From the IMG/VR virus record IMGVR_UViG_3300033992_000828, positions 1 to 28,938 of that record: 28,938 nt of DNA; one strand, written 5' to 3'. Source of the DNA: a virus. The notes under the pieces were generated by a model. The model was not told the DNA's origin, made no database searches, and worked only from the letters and a program-made list of their open reading frames with translations. Shown in pieces: positions 1-6,026 of this stretch. Position 1 is the stretch's first letter. The number at the start of each line of letters is the position of its first letter. Both the position numbers and the translations under genes were made by a program.

Positions 1-183
1 TGCGCCCGTTTGACGATGTGTAATTTTTGATAGGTAGGCTTGCGACCGCCATATCAAAAACTTTTGCAGATACATAAGAGTATTTGTATCCGTTGCCTTT
101 TGCTCTTTGCGCCCGCTCGAAAAGTATTTCGTCGGGCGTTTTTTGTCGAATGCCATTTCGGCTGGTGTTTTCTGTACTTGCAT
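1..183 (-). CDS. Partial accessory protein, apparent -1 frame break at an A6 run
   Basis: The ATG at 183 lies 4 bases after the stop of the upstream gene, matching the tight packing of this operon, and the frame runs off the left edge (61 codons). The first 15 residues (MQVQKTPAEMAFDKK) look natural. After the A6 run (plus-strand T at 140-145) the -1 frame reads more like protein, starting TPDEILFERAQRAKGNG and ending IKNYTSSNGR, and it has no ATG, GTG or TTG start of its own. One extra A would join the two parts. This could be a -1 slip, a real frameshift or a homopolymer error. No family is recognised. Confidence 0.45.
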   Translation of the reverse strand, partial: MQVQKTPAEMAFDKKRPTKYFSSGRKEQKATDTNTLMYLQKFLIWRSQAYLSKITHRQTGA

Positions 184-187
184 TTTA

Positions 188-568
188 TTATTGTTTTGAT
201 TGTGATAAATAAGCCTCGGCCACGGCTTCGGCTGCGTTCCAATTATACCCTACTATTGTTGTTGTGCCTATTTTTAAACACCTCCATATGCTGCCAATAT
301 CTTTTGCAAGATATACCGTTTTTAATCGCTCTAAAATGTCAGTAGCAGTAGCAGCATAAAACCAATTTTGATATTGATTATCCCATATTTCACCTTTTTT
401 ATCTTTGCCCTCTATTACACCCACAACAATATCGTTATTGTTTGTTGACGAAATATGATAAAGGTGGCCGTTTGGCGTGTACCAAAATTGCCCAATTTCA
501 GGCGTTGGCCTTTCAAATCCAGCAACCTCTAATTTTTTAGCCGTTTCAAATGTTACTATGTTTTTCAT
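188..568 (-). CDS. Conserved phage hypothetical protein, 126 aa
   Basis: The protein begins MKNIVTFETAKKLEVAGF and contains GQFWYTPNG, ATATDILERL and a C-terminal AAEAVAEAYL segment. From memory this pattern (a start like 'VTLETAKxLKEAGF' and a later 'ATDIL') recurs in small cytoplasmic proteins of Bacteroidota phages. No catalytic motif, signal peptide or membrane segment is visible and the function is unknown. It starts 2 bases after the stop of the 571-891 gene, and the upstream ACTTAATTATG leader contains that gene's stop codon, so translation is probably coupled. Confidence 0.8.
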   Translation of the reverse strand: MKNIVTFETAKKLEVAGFERPTPEIGQFWYTPNGHLYHISSTNNNDIVVGVIEGKDKKGEIWDNQYQNWFYAATATDILERLKTVYLAKDIGSIWRCLKIGTTTIVGYNWNAAEAVAEAYLSQSKQ

Positions 569-570
569 AA

Positions 571-891
571 TTAAGTGTGTTTTAATTGTAAATTATGTTT
601 TATTTTTTCACGCTTTATGCTTGTGCCTTTGCTTGCTATAATTTTAGCGTCTAAGTAGATGCGTTTCTCATTATTGCAAAGAATGTACATCCTGCAATGT
701 GGCTTGTTTGCGTAGTGGCTTTTTATAGACATTACGGGGAAACTGCCTGTTTCCTCCATTACCACCACGTGATACATATACCTATTTCTGTTTTTTGATC
801 TAAAATGAAATACTTTGAGCAAATCGCCTTCTAGTATTTGTTTCCCTGTTTGGTCAAAATAGGTGTTATCTTTTCTTTGCTCTAATGTCAT
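571..891 (-). CDS. YopX-like phage protein, 106 aa
   Basis: The N-terminal part reads YFDQTGKQILEGDLLKVFHF at about residues 11-30. This matches the 'D..GK.I.EGD.V' hallmark of the YopX family, small phage proteins of unknown role with a beta-rich fold. A later stretch (YMYHVVVMEETGSFP) also fits a beta domain. The C-terminus is basic (IKREKIKHNLQLKHT). It starts 2 bases after the stop of the 894-1100 gene in a TAATTATG-type junction. The YopX assignment is by motif only and its function is unknown in the family generally. Confidence 0.65.
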   Translation of the reverse strand: MTLEQRKDNTYFDQTGKQILEGDLLKVFHFRSKNRNRYMYHVVVMEETGSFPVMSIKSHYANKPHCRMYILCNNEKRIYLDAKIIASKGTSIKREKIKHNLQLKHT

Positions 892-893
892 AA

Positions 894-1100
894 TTAAGTA
901 TTTTTTACTGGTTCATATTTCAAGCAAGATGCCATATTGCATTTTATTTTCAGTAACCCGTTTTCAGTTCGATTACTTGATCTAACGCCGCAATATTGAA
1001 TAATGCTACCGCCGCACTGGTGTCGCTGCCTGTGTTTGCAGGTTCGGCACGTGGTTTTGATTTCGTGGGCTTTAGTGTCGAAAAGTGTTATTTCTTTCAT
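894..1100 (-). CDS. Small Cys-rich, probably zinc-binding protein, 68 aa
   Basis: Six cysteines fall in a zinc-finger-like arrangement: CRTCKH, then QCGG, QYCGV, IKCNMASCLKYE. The CxxC pair near residues 18-21 and the C-x4-C pair near the end, together with several His and Lys residues, suggest a metal-stabilised fold that could bind nucleic acid or protein. Small Cys-rich proteins of this kind are common in phage early operons, usually with no assigned role. It sits between a small membrane protein gene and the YopX-like gene with short spacers. Function not recognised. Confidence 0.7.
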   Translation of the reverse strand: MKEITLFDTKAHEIKTTCRTCKHRQRHQCGGSIIQYCGVRSSNRTENGLLKIKCNMASCLKYEPVKNT

Positions 1101-1115
1101 ATGCTTTATGTCTAT

Positions 1116-1358
1116 TTATTCCCAAACACCATCCACGACCACGCCCGATAAAACCGTGTCGCGGTCTTTGATAATTAAATGAGTATCGCCATTTTTTAGG
1201 TAGTTACTTTTAAAACTGTATTCAACACCCGTCTTTGTGGTTGTTATTGTTACCTCGGTGTGCTGCTTTACGTTATACATAATTATTACCAAAAAAGCAC
1301 AAACAGCACCTAAAAAAGCAAATATAATTATTGCGGTTTTGTTAAATTCCTTTTCCAT
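1116..1358 (-). CDS. Small single-pass membrane protein, 80 aa
   Basis: A short charged N-terminus (MEKEFNKT) precedes one clear hydrophobic segment at about residues 9-27 (AIIIFAFLGAVCAFLVIIM). A hydrophilic beta-prone domain of about 50 residues follows and ends in VVVDGVWE. The predicted form is a bitopic inner-membrane protein. There is no cleavage motif typical of a signal peptide, so it is more likely an anchor. The position in the early operon leaves host takeover or superinfection exclusion as possibilities, but nothing in the sequence decides this. Confidence 0.65.
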   Translation of the reverse strand: MEKEFNKTAIIIFAFLGAVCAFLVIIMYNVKQHTEVTITTTKTGVEYSFKSNYLKNGDTHLIIKDRDTVLSGVVVDGVWE

Positions 1359-1399
1359 GTTTTTTGTTAGATGTGGGCGGTGTTGGCCGCCCGGGTTAG

Positions 1400-1639
1400 T
1401 TAATCTTTGTCAATCGTGTGCGGTATGCGTGCATTGTTTAGCATTAGCGCGGCCTCCATTGCCATTTCGATGCATTCATCTTCTGTAAAGTCGCACGGTT
1501 CGCCATCTGTGGAATATTCGCACAATTTCCAGCACGTTCCGTCTGATGGCATACCCACTTCGTACCCGCCAATATTTTCCAGTTTTGCCGCCGTGATATT
1601 GCTTATTGGAGTTTCAAAATTTATGTAAATTGCTATCAT
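1400..1639 (-). CDS. Hypothetical acidic protein, 79 aa
   Basis: A short soluble protein, begins MIAIYINFETPISNITAAKL, with an acidic middle (DFTEDECIEMAMEAAL) likely to be helical. Three cysteines are present without a clear metal-site spacing. It starts 4 bases after the stop of the wHTH gene at 1644-1871, so it belongs to the same operon. No family recognised. Coding is supported by the tight spacing and a compositionally normal sequence. Confidence 0.65.
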   Translation of the reverse strand: MIAIYINFETPISNITAAKLENIGGYEVGMPSDGTCWKLCEYSTDGEPCDFTEDECIEMAMEAALMLNNARIPHTIDKD

Positions 1640-1643
1640 AACT

Positions 1644-1871
1644 TTATTGTGTTTTAATTAGTTTGTAAGATGCAAAACGTTTGCCGTTTTGCTTTATCAT
1701 TTCGACTTCTATATTATACCCCTTTTTCTTTAAGTCTGCTATTCTAGCGGGCAACCTAAAGCAGCCGTAAAGTTTTAACGCCTCTAATCCGGTTATTGAT
1801 TTACCGCTTTGCATGTACGCCAAAATCATAGCGCATTGCGATTTAGTAACTTCGTTTGTTAGTGTTGCCAT
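1644..1871 (-). CDS. Small winged-helix (HTH_39-type) DNA-binding protein, 75 aa
   Basis: The sequence fits the short phage helix-turn-helix family PF14090: TKSQCAMILAYMQSGKSITG (first helices), LEALKLYGCFRLPARIADLKKKG (turn and recognition helix) and a C-terminal wing with KRFASYKL. Proteins of this family occur next to phage replication genes and may modulate transcription or replication. It follows the DnaC-like loader gene after 9 bases, with the recurrent ACTTAA leader in front of its ATG. The fold is fairly clear from motifs, the target is unknown. Confidence 0.75.
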   Translation of the reverse strand: MATLTNEVTKSQCAMILAYMQSGKSITGLEALKLYGCFRLPARIADLKKKGYNIEVEMIKQNGKRFASYKLIKTQ

Positions 1872-1880
1872 TTTTTTAAG

Positions 1881-2684
1881 TTATTTACGCTTTGAAGTGC
1901 CAGGCATTTCGATAGATAAAACCATAGCGCGTAACCTATCATAAGCCTGTTTTGATAATAAGGTTTTTGCGTCTGCTGGTGCAAAGTTTGATACAAAAAT
2001 ACTCTTTTGCCCGAACGCTTGAAAGTATTTGTATCGTAGTTCGATAAGTGTTTCGTTCGGGTTTTCTATATTCCCAAAATCTTTAACGTCGTTTGTTTTT
2101 TTCAAAAATTCATCAAAGCATCTATTGAGCCTAATTAGCATTTCATACTTTTTTACGTCCAAAATAAAATCTTCATACTCGATTGACCAGTCAACAAAAT
2201 GAAACTTTTTAGACAAATTATGCTGCTGTGAAAATTTGGCCATTAGTTGCATCAATTCGGTTTTAAACGTCCCAACTTCGCCGTACAACCAAATACCCTT
2301 ATCAAGTCTCAATGTGCTTGTGTTGTCGTTTATAAGCCACTTTAGCAGGTTCTTAATAACGTCCGCTTGATCGGGCGTAAAAACAATCGGGTAACTATCC
2401 AAATTTTTAAGAGCGGCAATTTCCATACCCCTGCATAAAATCATTTCCCAAAAGTATTTTTTTGCCGTGTCATAATTCCCTTCCTGATTATACGATATAA
2501 TTTTCTTTTTTTCTTTACCATCGTTTTCATCATTCCATATCGTAGCAAGGTAGGTTTTTCCGTGTTCAGAAACTTCGCCGACGTTTTGTAAACTAATCTG
2601 CTTTTTCCGTTCAGCCGCCGCCCTTAGTTCATCGAGCGACTTACCTCCGGCGGCCTGTTTTGCAACTTCGTTTATATCTATCAT
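1881..2684 (-). CDS. DnaC-like AAA+ helicase loader, 267 aa
   Basis: The predicted role is loading the replicative helicase at the phage origin, like DnaC or lambda P in function. The Walker A motif is YGEVGTFKT at residues 134-142 (Lys141). A weak Walker B-like stretch (CFDEF) lies near 189-193, a sensor-1-like SIFVSNF near 228-234, and an Arg-finger-like YDRLRAM near 248-254. This matches the IstB/DnaC clade. The Walker B is degenerate, so ATPase activity is uncertain. The gene directly follows the initiator that carries the iterons, with 13 bases between them, which strongly supports a replication role. Confidence 0.85.
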   Translation of the reverse strand: MIDINEVAKQAAGGKSLDELRAAAERKKQISLQNVGEVSEHGKTYLATIWNDENDGKEKKKIISYNQEGNYDTAKKYFWEMILCRGMEIAALKNLDSYPIVFTPDQADVIKNLLKWLINDNTSTLRLDKGIWLYGEVGTFKTELMQLMAKFSQQHNLSKKFHFVDWSIEYEDFILDVKKYEMLIRLNRCFDEFLKKTNDVKDFGNIENPNETLIELRYKYFQAFGQKSIFVSNFAPADAKTLLSKQAYDRLRAMVLSIEMPGTSKRK

Positions 2685-2697
2685 AAAAAATGTTTTT

Positions 2698-3627
2698 TTA
2701 AAAATCCTGTATTTGTGTTCGGTTTATTTGCGGAGCGGTGTTTATTGCTGTCTTTGGTTTATTTTGCTGATAATTATTTCCATTTTTGCCGCCGCCCGTA
2801 CTTTTGTCGCATTTAATTAGCCAACCTAAAAAACCGTTCTTAAAAAAACTTAACGGGTCTCGTCGGCACTGGTGCATACTGCTTTCTTTTTCGCGCTGGT
2901 AATAAGAGAAAAACGCGGCAATTTCCTGTACCGTTCTTTCAGTTGTCCACCCTGTTATCTTTGCAATATTAAACCAGTAACTTACCTGCTCAATATTTTC
3001 CTTTACAAACTTGGTTGACACGTCAATGGCGTTTGTTAGGTCGTCAACAATAACGGGCGTGACGGGGGGGGCTGCGGGTGTTGGGGGGGCTTTTTGATCT
3101 TCGGTCTTTTTAGAAAAAGAAACATTGTTTTCTTTGTTTTTTTCGAGTGCGCTATATAATAAACTATAACTATTATTACAATAATTATAACCTACCTTAT
3201 ATGAGTCGCCCGTTTGGGCAAATGGAATTGCCCGTTTGGGCAAATGGAATTGCCCGTTTGGGCAAATGGATTTTACTTTTTGGGCAAATGCATTTGCCCG
3301 TTTGGGCAAATGGCCATTTTTCATTAAAAACAATCCACTTGTAGTTACAAAATATGACTTAGTTCTGTCATATCCGCCGCCTTTAATTGACTGAATAACA
3401 CCCGTCTCTTCTAGTTTGTCAACCTCTGTCCGTATCTGCTTAATAGTCAAATATGAGTAAGTAGATGCCAACGCTGCAACACTTCGCGATACTGGCGCGC
3501 TTGCAAAATCGGTGTTATTATTCTTTGCCGCCTCTCTATTTAGAAAGTGGAAATGCTGCAATAGTATTGCGCCAATCACGCCGACTTGCTCGGCTACTGA
3601 AACGCTAAATGAATGGCTTTCGCTCAT
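2698..3627 (-). CDS. Lambda O-like replication initiator with internal origin, 309 aa
   Basis: The N-terminal part has a winged-helix-like region at about residues 45-95 (SRSVAALAS, IKQIRTEVDKLEETGVIQS), suited to iteron binding. Residues 104-140 are encoded by the iteron array. A Pro-rich linker lies at about 180-192 and a helical domain at about 205-275 contains a WLIK segment, probably contacting the loader. The architecture matches lambda O: N-terminal DNA binding, origin DNA inside the gene, C-terminal partner-binding domain, then the loader gene. Sequence similarity to O itself is not claimed; the role is inferred from motifs, iterons and neighbours. Confidence 0.8.
   Translation of the reverse strand: MSESHSFSVSVAEQVGVIGAILLQHFHFLNREAAKNNNTDFASAPVSRSVAALASTYSYLTIKQIRTEVDKLEETGVIQSIKGGGYDRTKSYFVTTSGLFLMKNGHLPKRANAFAQKVKSICPNGQFHLPKRAIPFAQTGDSYKVGYNYCNNSYSLLYSALEKNKENNVSFSKKTEDQKAPPTPAAPPVTPVIVDDLTNAIDVSTKFVKENIEQVSYWFNIAKITGWTTERTVQEIAAFFSYYQREKESSMHQCRRDPLSFFKNGFLGWLIKCDKSTGGGKNGNNYQQNKPKTAINTAPQINRTQIQDF
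3064..3089 (+). other. G-run cluster, possible G-quadruplex
   Basis: The plus strand carries G8 (3064-3071), G3 (3076-3078) and G7 (3083-3089), separated by 4-base loops. This is enough for an intramolecular four-tract quadruplex if one long run is split. On the coding strand it encodes part of the Pro-rich linker of the initiator. It lies about 65 bases beyond the AT-rich tract of the predicted origin. Folding is an inference. Confidence 0.4.
3152..3206. other. AT-rich tract, candidate DNA unwinding element
   Basis: This stretch is almost entirely A and T (3153-3190 has only three C and no G), far beyond its surroundings, and directly adjoins the iterons on the side downstream in the gene. 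In lambda the AT-rich part of ori lies on the same side of the iterons relative to O transcription. It probably melts first when the initiator binds. Confidence 0.7.
3208..3317. repeat. Five tandem 22-bp iterons, predicted replication origin
   Basis: Five head-to-tail 22-bp units start at 3208, 3230, 3252, 3274 and 3296 on the plus strand. The core is GCCCGTTTGGGCAAATGG, containing the dyad GCCC-GTTT-GGGC. Unit 4 keeps TTTGGGCAAATG but has lost the left arm. Because 22 is not a multiple of 3, the encoded peptide repeats only every 22 residues (HLPKRANAFAQ and HLPKRAIPFAQ), so selection appears to act on the DNA. A 22-bp period places sites roughly on one helical face. The array lies inside the initiator gene beside an AT-rich tract, as in lambda ori. 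Confidence 0.88.
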
Positions 3628-3632
3628 AGTGA

Positions 3633-3908
3633 TTAGTTATTAAAAAGTTGATCTTCGTTTATTTCGCCTTGCAAATATTGGTCAATCTTTTGTATTTTTT
3701 CTTTGTGTTCGTTGTCGCTTTGAAACTCGTAAAAACACAAAAACTTATTCCTTTCATTTGAAACATCAAACGGCTGCCAAAATACCGTAAAAAACACGCT
3801 TTGCGTTCCGTCATTTTGAGTGGTAAAGGATAGCGACACTTTGCGCTCCTTTGCTTTTTTCATTGCCATTTGCCTGGTAATAGCAATTGTTATTTTGTGT
3901 AAGTGCAT
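3633..3908 (-). CDS. Hypothetical protein before the initiator, 91 aa
   Basis: I place the start at the ATG at 3908 (MHLHKITIAITRQ) because the small membrane protein gene ends at 3910; an upstream in-frame ATG at 3998 would overlap that gene almost completely. The N-terminal third is basic (MAMKKAKERKVSLSF), the middle is aromatic (SVFFTVFWQPF) and the C-terminus is acidic and helical. No family recognised. The position between promoter and initiator gene suggests an early function. Confidence 0.65.
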   Translation of the reverse strand: MHLHKITIAITRQMAMKKAKERKVSLSFTTQNDGTQSVFFTVFWQPFDVSNERNKFLCFYEFQSDNEHKEKIQKIDQYLQGEINEDQLFNN

Positions 3909-3909
3909 A

Positions 3910-4017
3910 TTATTTGATCGGTAAAATGCCCCACGCTTGCAATAAAAGCACCGCGCAAAGGCCAAAGAATATCCATACCGCCACGTACTGAGCAGCAATT
4001 TTAAAATCTTTTTCCAT
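3910..4017 (-). CDS. Tiny single-pass membrane protein, 35 aa
   Basis: MEKDFKIAAQ is followed by one hydrophobic helix (YVAVWIFFGLCAVLLLQAW) and a short ILPIK tail. The start at 4017 is chosen because the in-frame extension to 4161 would read through a structured RNA element. The frame ends one base before the next ATG (3908), a junction typical of coupled phage genes. It is the first gene after the promoter at 4201-4209 and the terminator-like hairpin at 4032-4117. Its small size lowers confidence. Confidence 0.55.
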   Translation of the reverse strand: MEKDFKIAAQYVAVWIFFGLCAVLLLQAWGILPIK

Positions 4018-4031
4018 GTGAAAAGGTGAAT

Positions 4032-4117
4032 AAAAAAAGCCCGACATACTTTGGAGCAGCGGCTTGGACAAACCTAGGGAAATGCACTTTTCCCAACTGC
4101 TCCGAAATATTCGGGCT
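4032..4117 (-). ncRNA. Three-way-junction RNA ending in a terminator-like U tract
   Basis: Read as minus-strand RNA, AGCCCGA (4117-4111) pairs with UCGGGCU (4044-4038). After a one-base bulge come six further pairs, a mismatch, then GGAGCAG (4103-4097) with CUGCUCC (4059-4053). Inside are two hairpins: GGGAAA-AGUGCA-UUUCCC (4094-4077) and GGUUU-GUCC-AAGCC (4074-4061). The outer helix runs directly into U7 (4038-4032). The minus strand has the U tract; the plus strand does not. It lies between a promoter and the first ATG at 4017, so it could be an attenuator, an antitermination site or a small RNA. No known family recognised. Confidence 0.6.
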
Positions 4118-4200
4118 ACAAAAAAAATAATTCGATAACGTGCAATTATTAAAAGCAACAAAGGTGTCCAATCTTTGCTTTACTTTGCCTTAATAACAAT

Positions 4201-4233
4201 ACAAAGGTAAAAACTTTATTCCAATATTTGCAA
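4201..4233 (-). promoter_or_regulatory. Bacteroidota-type promoter for the replication operon
   Basis: The minus strand has TACCTTTGT (4209-4201), an exact match to the -7 consensus TAnnTTTG of Bacteroidota primary sigma. A TTG (4233-4231) lies 21 bases upstream and fits the -33 element. Transcription would start near 4195, pass through the structured element and enter the replication genes. The operator-like TATTGCGCAA abuts the -33 side. Confidence 0.6.
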
Positions 4234-4234
4234 C

Positions 4235-4244
4235 TATTGCGCAA
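4235..4244. promoter_or_regulatory. Operator-like site, copy 2 (TATTGCGCAA)
   Basis: This 10-base sequence is identical to the first ten bases of the perfect palindrome at 4521-4532 on the other side of the HTH gene, and it continues as AATA. It touches the -33 region of the promoter at 4201-4233. It also lies in a larger dyad, AATATTTGC (4223-4231) with GCAAATATT (4241-4249). Binding by the HTH protein is inferred from position and symmetry. Confidence 0.5.
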
Positions 4245-4258
4245 ATATTTTTTGTGTT

Positions 4259-4501
4259 TTATTTATTACCCATTTTTTCGACTTCAACTTTCGCCTGTCT
4301 AACTAGATTGTAAGCGGCCAACTTTATTTCCGATGCGTCCCGTCTGTTTTTAGGCTGAACACCCGACAAGCACCGCGATACCTTGCACCGAGTAAAACCC
4401 GTTATTTCTGCAATACGCGCTTGTTTTATGTTGTAGTGCTTCAAATTTTCATTTAGTTGTACTAAACTGCAAAGTCGCTTTAGTTCTGTTGCTTTACTCA
4501 T
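4259..4501 (-). CDS. Small HTH transcription regulator (Cro/CI-like), 80 aa
   Basis: A helix-turn-helix is visible at about residues 25-47 (IKQARIAEITGFTRCKVSRC, then LSG), close to the XRE/Cro pattern 'Q..iA..tGvs...vSr.LsG'. Basic residues surround it and no dimerisation or protease domain is present. It is flanked on both sides by TATTGCGCAA sites next to promoters: one over its own predicted start site (4521-4532) and one at the replication-operon promoter (4235-4244). It probably autoregulates and controls replication gene expression. Whether it acts as repressor or activator cannot be read from the sequence. Confidence 0.7.
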   Translation of the reverse strand: MSKATELKRLCSLVQLNENLKHYNIKQARIAEITGFTRCKVSRCLSGVQPKNRRDASEIKLAAYNLVRQAKVEVEKMGNK

Positions 4502-4520
4502 ATTCGCCTTTACTGCTTTT

Positions 4521-4532
4521 TATTGCGCAATA
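4521..4532. promoter_or_regulatory. Operator-like palindrome, copy 1 (TATTGCGCAATA)
   Basis: A perfect 12-base palindrome in the leader of the HTH gene, starting about 8 bases downstream of the -7 element at 4540-4547, so it would overlap or closely follow the transcription start. Ten bases recur at 4235-4244. This placement is typical of an autorepressor site. Confidence 0.55.
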
Positions 4533-4539
4533 AACGGAG

Positions 4540-4547
4540 CAAATGTA
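4540..4547 (-). promoter_or_regulatory. Promoter -7 element of the HTH regulator gene
   Basis: The minus strand reads TACATTTGC at 4547-4539, matching TAnnTTTGY. No good TTTG is found about 20 bases upstream, so the -33 element is weak or absent. The ATG of the regulator is about 38 bases downstream. Confidence 0.5.
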
Positions 4548-4597
4548 AGGCAATTAAAGATAATTGAAGCGGTTAAAATTTCATTTGGCTTTTGGGG

Positions 4598-4969
4598 TTA
4601 TTCATACTCCACCCCTGCTGCTTTTAATGCTTCGTGTTGGTCGTACTTTATTTGCGTTCTAAGAGCCTCCAAATATCCAATTATAAATTTATTTGGCCAT
4701 TGATCTTTGCTTTTTAGGTCATCAATTGAAAAATTAAGAGCATTGTAAACTACCATCAAGTTGGCCGTTCCTTCATGCTCAAATTGCTGCCATTTTTCGC
4801 CGTCCCATTTTTGGCCTAAAGTTGGCATGAGTATTGCTAATCCGTCGTTAATCATTTGCGACTTGTTTGCCTCTTTTAACATAGCATACATTTCATCTGT
4901 AACCCTGACCTTTAACCAGGTCTTTTTTGGGTTATTGCTTTTTTTTCTGCCTTTTTTATTTTGTGTCAT
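4598..4969 (-). CDS. Possible ribbon-helix-helix protein, 123 aa
   Basis: A very basic N-terminus (KKGRKKSNNPKK) is followed by WLKVRVTDEMYAMLKEA at about residues 18-34. This resembles the beta-strand and first helix of ribbon-helix-helix DNA-binding proteins, where alternating residues of the strand contact DNA. The rest (residues 50-123) is soluble and unrecognised, with a FIIGYLEALRTQI helix. It is the last gene of the unit starting near 9088 and follows the DNA methyltransferase after 11 bases. The RHH call rests on one short stretch and is tentative. Confidence 0.55.
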   Translation of the reverse strand: MTQNKKGRKKSNNPKKTWLKVRVTDEMYAMLKEANKSQMINDGLAILMPTLGQKWDGEKWQQFEHEGTANLMVVYNALNFSIDDLKSKDQWPNKFIIGYLEALRTQIKYDQHEALKAAGVEYE

Positions 4970-4980
4970 GTGTGTGTTTT

Positions 4981-6024
4981 TTATGCGTTATGATCAACTT
5001 CATTTTCGTTATCCTGCGCAATAGCATCAAACAGGCCAACAATCTTAACGCTGTTTTTAAATCGCTTTTCAGCGTCTGCCACATTTAGCCTCATTTGTTT
5101 AAAATAACTCTCTTTTAGTTCTATTCCAATCGCTTTACGGCCTAAACTAACAGGGCTAAAAACCTCGCTACCAACTCCCGCAAATGGGGTTAGGACAACT
5201 TCGCCGGGGTTTGAGTATAAATACACTAATCGGTCAATAACATCCAATTGAAGAGGGTGTACGTGCTTTTCGTCGTCATCTTCTTTTGCGCTTTTAAACT
5301 CTAGTACATTGTTATTTCTAATGTCGTCCCAAACGCTTGAAGCGTACCGCTGCCAAGTCAAATGGCTTAATTTGTTTACTTTTGGGTCTTTTTCATTTTT
5401 GTATTTTTTTACAAAATTTTCGTAATCTCCGTATGTTTGCTTGTGCATATCCAAAAAAGGCGTTCCGCCAAAATATGGGAAATCTGTTAACCCGTTTTCA
5501 TGTGTTACGGGTACTTTATTTTCGCCTCCTTTTCTAAATATTAAAATATAGTCCGGTATTGCGGTAAAGCAGCGGGTGCTGTCTTCAACTATGTTTTTAT
5601 GCGTCAAACTTTGCACCATTGTACGCATACGAACCTCTAAAGGCTCTTTCCATATCGTTATACGGTTATTGTAAGTAAATCCGTGTTTTTGATGTAGTTT
5701 TATTATTTCATGTGGAAAGTCCCACAAATTGTGCTTTGTGGTGTTTGTTATTACGTCTGTGCAATGAACAGCGCAAATACGACCAGGCTTTAAAACTCTT
5801 GACATTTCTTTTATAAGAAATTCATAATGTTCCAAAAACGCTTCCGGTGTATCGTTATTACTCATGTCCTTTTTGTCTGAACTGTAAATATATAACCCTG
5901 CAAAAGGTGGTGAGTAAACACTAAAATCAATTGAATCATTTTCTAGTTGAGAAATTACGTCAATGCAATCGCCGTTATAAATTGCATATTTATCTGTAAT
6001 TATCTGATCTTTTACTTTGCTCAT
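4981..6024 (-). CDS. DNA methyltransferase of the SPPF type (N4-cytosine or N6-adenine), 347 aa
   Basis: The catalytic motif IV is SPPF at residues 38-41 and the AdoMet-binding motif I is TPFAGVGSE at 279-287, followed by AIGIELKESYF (motif X/II region). Motif IV before motif I indicates the beta-class order (PF01555). SPP(Y/F) is more often seen in N4-cytosine enzymes, DPPY in adenine enzymes, so m4C is favoured but not proved. No restriction endonuclease lies nearby; together with the phage setting this suggests an orphan enzyme for protecting phage DNA or for regulation. It starts 2 bases after the helicase stop, so the two are co-translated. Confidence 0.88.
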   Translation of the reverse strand: MSKVKDQIITDKYAIYNGDCIDVISQLENDSIDFSVYSPPFAGLYIYSSDKKDMSNNDTPEAFLEHYEFLIKEMSRVLKPGRICAVHCTDVITNTTKHNLWDFPHEIIKLHQKHGFTYNNRITIWKEPLEVRMRTMVQSLTHKNIVEDSTRCFTAIPDYILIFRKGGENKVPVTHENGLTDFPYFGGTPFLDMHKQTYGDYENFVKKYKNEKDPKVNKLSHLTWQRYASSVWDDIRNNNVLEFKSAKEDDDEKHVHPLQLDVIDRLVYLYSNPGEVVLTPFAGVGSEVFSPVSLGRKAIGIELKESYFKQMRLNVADAEKRFKNSVKIVGLFDAIAQDNENEVDHNA

Positions 6025-6026
6025 TT

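Noticed and set aside
54-242. Minus-strand frame of 62 codons at the left edge
   Set aside because: Very Arg/Lys-rich, overlaps the end of the 188-568 gene and competes with the better placed ATG at 183.
3208-3317. CRISPR-like array of short direct repeats
   Set aside because: The units are contiguous with no variable spacers, lie inside a coding frame and fit replication iterons.
4053-4103. tRNA-like fold with a 7-bp acceptor-like stem (GGAGCAG/CUGCUCC)
   Set aside because: Too short (51 bases), only two arms, no anticodon arm or T-loop sequence, and enclosed by a longer helix with a U tract.
3910-4161. Longer form of the small membrane protein (83 aa, start at 4161)
   Set aside because: The extra N-terminal part would read through the three-way-junction RNA; the ATG at 4017 gives a clean small membrane protein.
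4981-6024. Restriction-modification system
   Set aside because: No endonuclease or specificity gene is seen next to the methyltransferase; an orphan phage enzyme is more likely.
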